Source: Bdellovibrio sp. KM01
GTDB lineage: Bacteria; Bdellovibrionota; Bdellovibrionia; Bdellovibrionales; Bdellovibrionaceae
DNA: 64,000 bases
Reading direction: 5' to 3'
Assembly (NCBI RefSeq): GCF_013752535.1
Contig: NZ_CP058348.1
Span: forward strand, 806,001-870,000
The stretch's first letter is position 1, and each line of letters begins with the position of its first letter. The position numbers and the translations under genes are program-made. The notes below the pieces were generated by a model. That model saw only the letters and a list, made by a program, of their open reading frames with translations. It was not told where the DNA came from and did no database searches. Positions 61,272-64,000 of the stretch are shown here, in pieces.

Positions 61272-62114
61272 ATGAAACTTATTATTTCTTTACTAGCTGT
61301 AATGACAGTAGCGGCAACTGCCCACGCATTGCCACTTCCGGGCGCACACCAATTGGTGTCTTTGCCGGAAAATTTCACAGCCCAATACAACTTCGAGGGG
61401 ATTGTTGGATTGGATAACTGTTCTGGATCTTTGATTCGTTTGGAAAACTCACGCGACACAGATAACGCTTTGGTTTTGACGAATGGTCACTGCTTGGAAA
61501 CTGGATTTCCAAAACCAGGAACTTACGTTTACGGTAAACCAAGCCGTCGTACTTTCAGACTGTTCAACGCAGGTATGGAAGTTGTAGGTCGTTTGAATGC
61601 GACGACGATCGTGTACTCTTCAATGACTAAAACAGATATGACGATTTACAAATTGGCAGAAACGTATGCTGAAATTAAATCCAAATACTCTGTGAATCCA
61701 TTGTTGCTGGCTTCTCAACGTCCAGTTGAAAAAACGCAAATTGAAGTGATCTCTGGATACTGGAAACGTGGTTACTCTTGTGAAATCGAAGCATTCATTC
61801 CTTACTTGGAAGAAGCAGGCTTCACTTGGCAGGATTCTATCCGCTATTCACGCCCTGGTTGCCAGGTGATCGGTGGAACTTCAGGTTCTCCAATCGTACA
61901 AAAAGACACTCGCACAGTCATCGGAGTTAACAACACGGGGAGCGATTCTGGCGAAATGTGTACAATGAATAACCCATGTGAGATCGACCAGAACGGTCAT
62001 AAAAAGGCTTACCGTGGTTATTCTTATGGCGAGCAAACTTTCTGGGTTTACTCGTGCTTGAATCAGTACAATGAACTAGATGTGAACGTAGCTGGTTGCC
62101 AGCTTCATCACTAA
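61272..62114 (+). CDS. Exported chymotrypsin-fold serine protease
   Basis: A 280-residue protein with a signal peptide (ending TAHA). It resembles the trypsin-like peptidase domain of the S1/S46-like fold with a full triad: His73 in LTNGHC, Asp122 in KTDMTIY and Ser204 in GGTSGSPI. It lacks the GDSGGP motif of the other two S1 proteins here. GGGGGGAA stands before the ATG at 61272. The stop overlaps a small minus-strand gene in CTAA. Confidence 0.82.
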   Translation: MKLIISLLAVMTVAATAHALPLPGAHQLVSLPENFTAQYNFEGIVGLDNCSGSLIRLENSRDTDNALVLTNGHCLETGFPKPGTYVYGKPSRRTFRLFNAGMEVVGRLNATTIVYSSMTKTDMTIYKLAETYAEIKSKYSVNPLLLASQRPVEKTQIEVISGYWKRGYSCEIEAFIPYLEEAGFTWQDSIRYSRPGCQVIGGTSGSPIVQKDTRTVIGVNNTGSDSGEMCTMNNPCEIDQNGHKKAYRGYSYGEQTFWVYSCLNQYNELDVNVAGCQLHH

Positions 62115-62314
62115 GAGGCTTCTTCGGACTTCTTCTGCGGTCGAAGATCTTCGACGCTGACATGATTCTTACGCGGAGCACGTTTGTGCTCCGTTTTTTT
62201 TGGTCTATCGAACTCATCTTCACCACGCAAACGACTGATCATCATTTCGTCCATTTCCTTGATAAATTCATAATATTTCAGAACGGTTTCTTTAATTGTC
62301 GTCAGAAACTGCAT
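62111..62314 (-). CDS. Small charged protein of unknown function
   Basis: A 67-residue protein, very rich in Lys, Glu and Arg (for example KKTEHKRAPRK and VSVEDLRPQKKSEE). The ATG at 62314 has a GAGAAGG site 7 nt before it. Its first 35 residues look helical. A perfect plus-strand terminator (62174-62201) lies inside its coding region. It is possible that the frame is a coincidence; no family is recognised. Confidence 0.5.
   Translation of the reverse strand: MQFLTTIKETVLKYYEFIKEMDEMMISRLRGEDEFDRPKKTEHKRAPRKNHVSVEDLRPQKKSEEAS
62174..62201 (+). terminator. Rho-independent terminator after the protease gene
   Basis: CGGAGCAC (62174-62181) pairs perfectly with GTGCTCCG (62186-62193) around GTTT, followed by eight T. 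It ends the protease gene 60 nt after its stop and is inside the opposite small gene. Confidence 0.88.
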
Positions 62315-62511
62315 GGATGTGCCTTCTCCCAAGAGTGAGGTGAGTTTTCATTGTAGAATGGCGGTACATTTCTTTGGGAATTTTAATGAACTACTGGTCT
62401 TTCAGAGGGTAGTATGTGGAAAGAACTCAGATCTTGCCCCGCGAAAACAGAGTTCATGTATCTCTTCGTAAAACCGAAAAAATAGTTTAGGCTGTATCTT
62501 TCGGGAGTGAG

Positions 62512-63624
62512 ATGTCTGCAGGGATCTTGCAAGTCTGTTTGTCAGCTTCATGGGGTGGTCAGGAAATGGTCGCCTTTGAGACAGCGGAATTGCTTAAAAA
62601 TAAAAATCTAGAATGTGTAACGTTGGCTACTGTGGGCAGCCCGTTGGCGCTGCGCCTGAAAAAAATCGGCTGTGAAGTTTTAGAATGCTCACCGGGCATT
62701 TCAGAAAGCCTCCGAAATCTAACAACGTTAAGACGTTTTCTAAAAGCCCACGCTGTTTCAACGGTGTTGGTACAACAACTTAGAGACTTGTTTGCTGTTC
62801 GCATTGCGCTTCTGGGTTTTACTAAGATCAAAGTCGTCGGTGTTTCCCACACATTTGTGGGGATTTCCAAAAAAGATTGCTATCACCGCTGGGTGTACAA
62901 TCGTATTCAACACATGATCGCACTGACACCAGTTCATCGCCAGAACCTTATCGAGCACCTTCCGATCGCGCCGGAAAAGATTGTGGTGATTCCAAATTCA
63001 GTGGATACCAACTGGTTTAATCCGGTTCGCCGCGATTCATTGCTTCGTAAGCAATGGGGCAATGACGATCAGACTTTGCTGATTGGTTTGATCGGGCGCC
63101 TGGATAAGGCCAAGGGGCAGAGTGTTCTATTAAAAGCAGCGGCTGATCTTAAGAAAAATATTTCTAATTTTAAAATCATTCTGGTCGGCGAAGAAACGTT
63201 GAACGAACCCGGTGCGCTGAATGATCTAAAATCTCAATGTCATGATCTGGGATTAGAAGAGCATGTTATCTTTACGGGCTTTCGCAGTGATATTCCGCAA
63301 ATTGCAGCGTCCTTGGATATTTTAGTCATGAGCTCGGATGCGGAAACCTTTGGTCGAGTGATTATCGAGGGCATGGCCTCAGAGGTGGCGGTGATCGCTT
63401 CCAAAGCAGGCGGAGTTGTCGATATCGTTGATGAGGGTAAAACGGGCTTTATGTTTAAGCCAGGTAATCATGTGGAGTTGGCGGAAAAGATTTTAACTCT
63501 TTATAAGGACCGGGATCTGCGTGCCAGGATCGCTCATAGCGGGCGGGAAAAGGCCCTGAGTGAATACGACTTTTCCAAAGTCAGTCAGCGGCTGTTGGAG
63601 ACTCTTCAGGCGGATCAAAAATAG
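62512..63624 (+). CDS. Glycosyltransferase family 4 enzyme
   Basis: A 370-residue GT-B glycosyltransferase. The N-terminal domain has SASWGGQEMVAFETAELL, the C-terminal domain IGLIGRLDKAKGQSVLL, EEHVIFTGFRSDIPQ and the EX7E motif in ETFGRVIIEGMAS. These enzymes add a sugar from a nucleotide-sugar donor, often for lipopolysaccharide. It stands alone with its own terminator. The donor is not determined. The ATG at 62512 has GGGAGTGAG upstream. Confidence 0.9.
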   Translation: MSAGILQVCLSASWGGQEMVAFETAELLKNKNLECVTLATVGSPLALRLKKIGCEVLECSPGISESLRNLTTLRRFLKAHAVSTVLVQQLRDLFAVRIALLGFTKIKVVGVSHTFVGISKKDCYHRWVYNRIQHMIALTPVHRQNLIEHLPIAPEKIVVIPNSVDTNWFNPVRRDSLLRKQWGNDDQTLLIGLIGRLDKAKGQSVLLKAAADLKKNISNFKIILVGEETLNEPGALNDLKSQCHDLGLEEHVIFTGFRSDIPQIAASLDILVMSSDAETFGRVIIEGMASEVAVIASKAGGVVDIVDEGKTGFMFKPGNHVELAEKILTLYKDRDLRARIAHSGREKALSEYDFSKVSQRLLETLQADQK

Positions 63625-63630
63625 CAAAAG

Positions 63631-63663
63631 AAAAAGGCGCAGGTTTTATCCGGCGCCTTTTTT
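63631..63663. terminator. Bidirectional terminator
   Basis: AAAAAGGCGC (63631-63640) pairs with GCGCCTTTTT (63653-63662). A and T runs on both sides let it serve the glycosyltransferase gene and the convergent oligopeptidase gene. Confidence 0.92.
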
Positions 63664-63669
63664 AATTTC

Positions 63670-64000
63670 TTAATTTGAAATCAAAGTTTCGAAATGATTG
63701 ATTTTTGCTTTCACGACATCAATCGATTTTTGCCAGAAAGCCGGCTGAGTGATGTCCTCGCCCAGATGTTTTTGAATCAAATCTTCCGCTGACATTCTGC
63801 CAGTATCCCGTAAGATCGCTTTATATTTCGGCATGAAATCCGCGCCCAATTCTTTGCGGCGGGCATAAATACTTAAAGAGAACAAATAGCCAAATGTGTA
63901 AGGGAAGTTATAGAAACTTAAACCCGCGATATGGAAATGAAGTTTGTGTGCCCAGAAAAGCTCGTCAGCGTTTTCTGTGCTGTCACCGTACCATTCTTTC
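63670..64000 (-). CDS. Oligoendopeptidase F-type M3 peptidase (C-terminal part)
   Basis: The visible 109 C-terminal residues match the end of oligoendopeptidase F (M3 family): SFYNFPYTFGYLFSLSIYAR and DTGRMSAEDLIQKHLGEDI. The reading frame stays open to the window edge, so the catalytic HEXXH region lies outside. The Met at 63885 is internal. M3 enzymes degrade short peptides in the cytoplasm, as would be needed after prey protein digestion. Confidence 0.9.
   Translation of the reverse strand, partial: KEWYGDSTENADELFWAHKLHFHIAGLSFYNFPYTFGYLFSLSIYARRKELGADFMPKYKAILRDTGRMSAEDLIQKHLGEDITQPAFWQKSIDVVKAKINHFETLISN

Noticed and set aside
62414-62485. 23-codon frame with AGAGGG upstream before the GT4 gene
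   Set aside because: Too short to support without conservation; the site may be chance. Kept as a possible leader peptide only.
1-64000. tRNA, rRNA, insertion sequences, phage genes and attachment sites
   Set aside because: I looked for cloverleaf-like segments, transposase and integrase motifs and direct repeats at gene ends and found none that hold up.

Overview
The window is bacterial chromosome from a Bdellovibrio-like predatory bacterium (Bdellovibrionota). This is inferred from gene content: an alpha-operon RNA polymerase gene set, a TIGR02147-family regulator, many lipoproteins, exported serine proteases, nucleases and cell-wall enzymes, a methyl-accepting chemotaxis protein, an HD-GYP protein and a porin. 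Coding density is high and there is no tRNA, rRNA, insertion sequence, phage gene or CRISPR array.

Region 1 (1-10.3 kb) is the S10/spc/alpha ribosomal superoperon, all on the plus strand: rpsC (partial), rplP, rpmC, rpsQ, rplN, rplE, rpsN, rpsH, rplF, rplR, rpsE, rpmD, rplO, secY, adk, rpmJ, rpsM, rpsK, rpsD, rpoA, rplQ, closed by a strong terminator. rplX (L24) is absent from its usual place between rplN and rplE, and map and infA are absent beside adk. rplQ has its own structured leader and encodes a lysine/alanine-rich tail.

Region 2 (10.3-22.6 kb) holds a TlpA/ResA-type thioredoxin, a von Willebrand A-like lipoprotein, a hybrid histidine kinase, the paired TIGR03545/TIGR03546 envelope proteins, a HAD phosphatase with an extra N-terminal region, a YbhN-type membrane protein, ManC for GDP-mannose, and an HTTM-domain membrane protein with a small membrane partner.

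Region 3 (22.6-36.3 kb) begins with a secreted protein of about 1050 residues that has a collagen-like Gly-X-Y region, a poly-serine linker and a large unknown C-terminal domain. It continues with an AidB-like acyl-CoA dehydrogenase, an S1 protease lipoprotein, a porin, a chemotaxis receptor with a candidate sigma-28 promoter, an HD-GYP protein with altered motifs, an exported protein with a PD-(D/E)XK-like motif, an L,D-transpeptidase-like protein and a GH13 alpha-glucosidase.

Region 4 (36.3-46.5 kb) has a MoxR-DUF58-transglutaminase operon, a second S1 protease, and a non-homologous end-joining locus. Ku (plus strand) faces a minus-strand operon of a 57-residue basic protein, LigD and RNase HII. 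LigD polymerase domains add ribonucleotides and RNase HII removes them, so this arrangement is functionally suggestive.

Region 5 (46.5-64 kb) includes an acetyl-CoA hydrolase/transferase, CsbD-like and DUF883 stress proteins, an SDR-PqiA-PqiB envelope operon, several exported proteins of unknown function, the TIGR02147 regulator with a near-perfect palindrome upstream, an exported Staphylococcus-type nuclease, a lipoprotein with one c-type heme motif, RlpA, a DegT-type aminotransferase, a third chymotrypsin-fold protease, a GT4 glycosyltransferase and the 3' end of an M3 oligoendopeptidase gene. Many plus/minus neighbours converge with stop codons that abut or overlap, and several bidirectional terminators sit between convergent genes.
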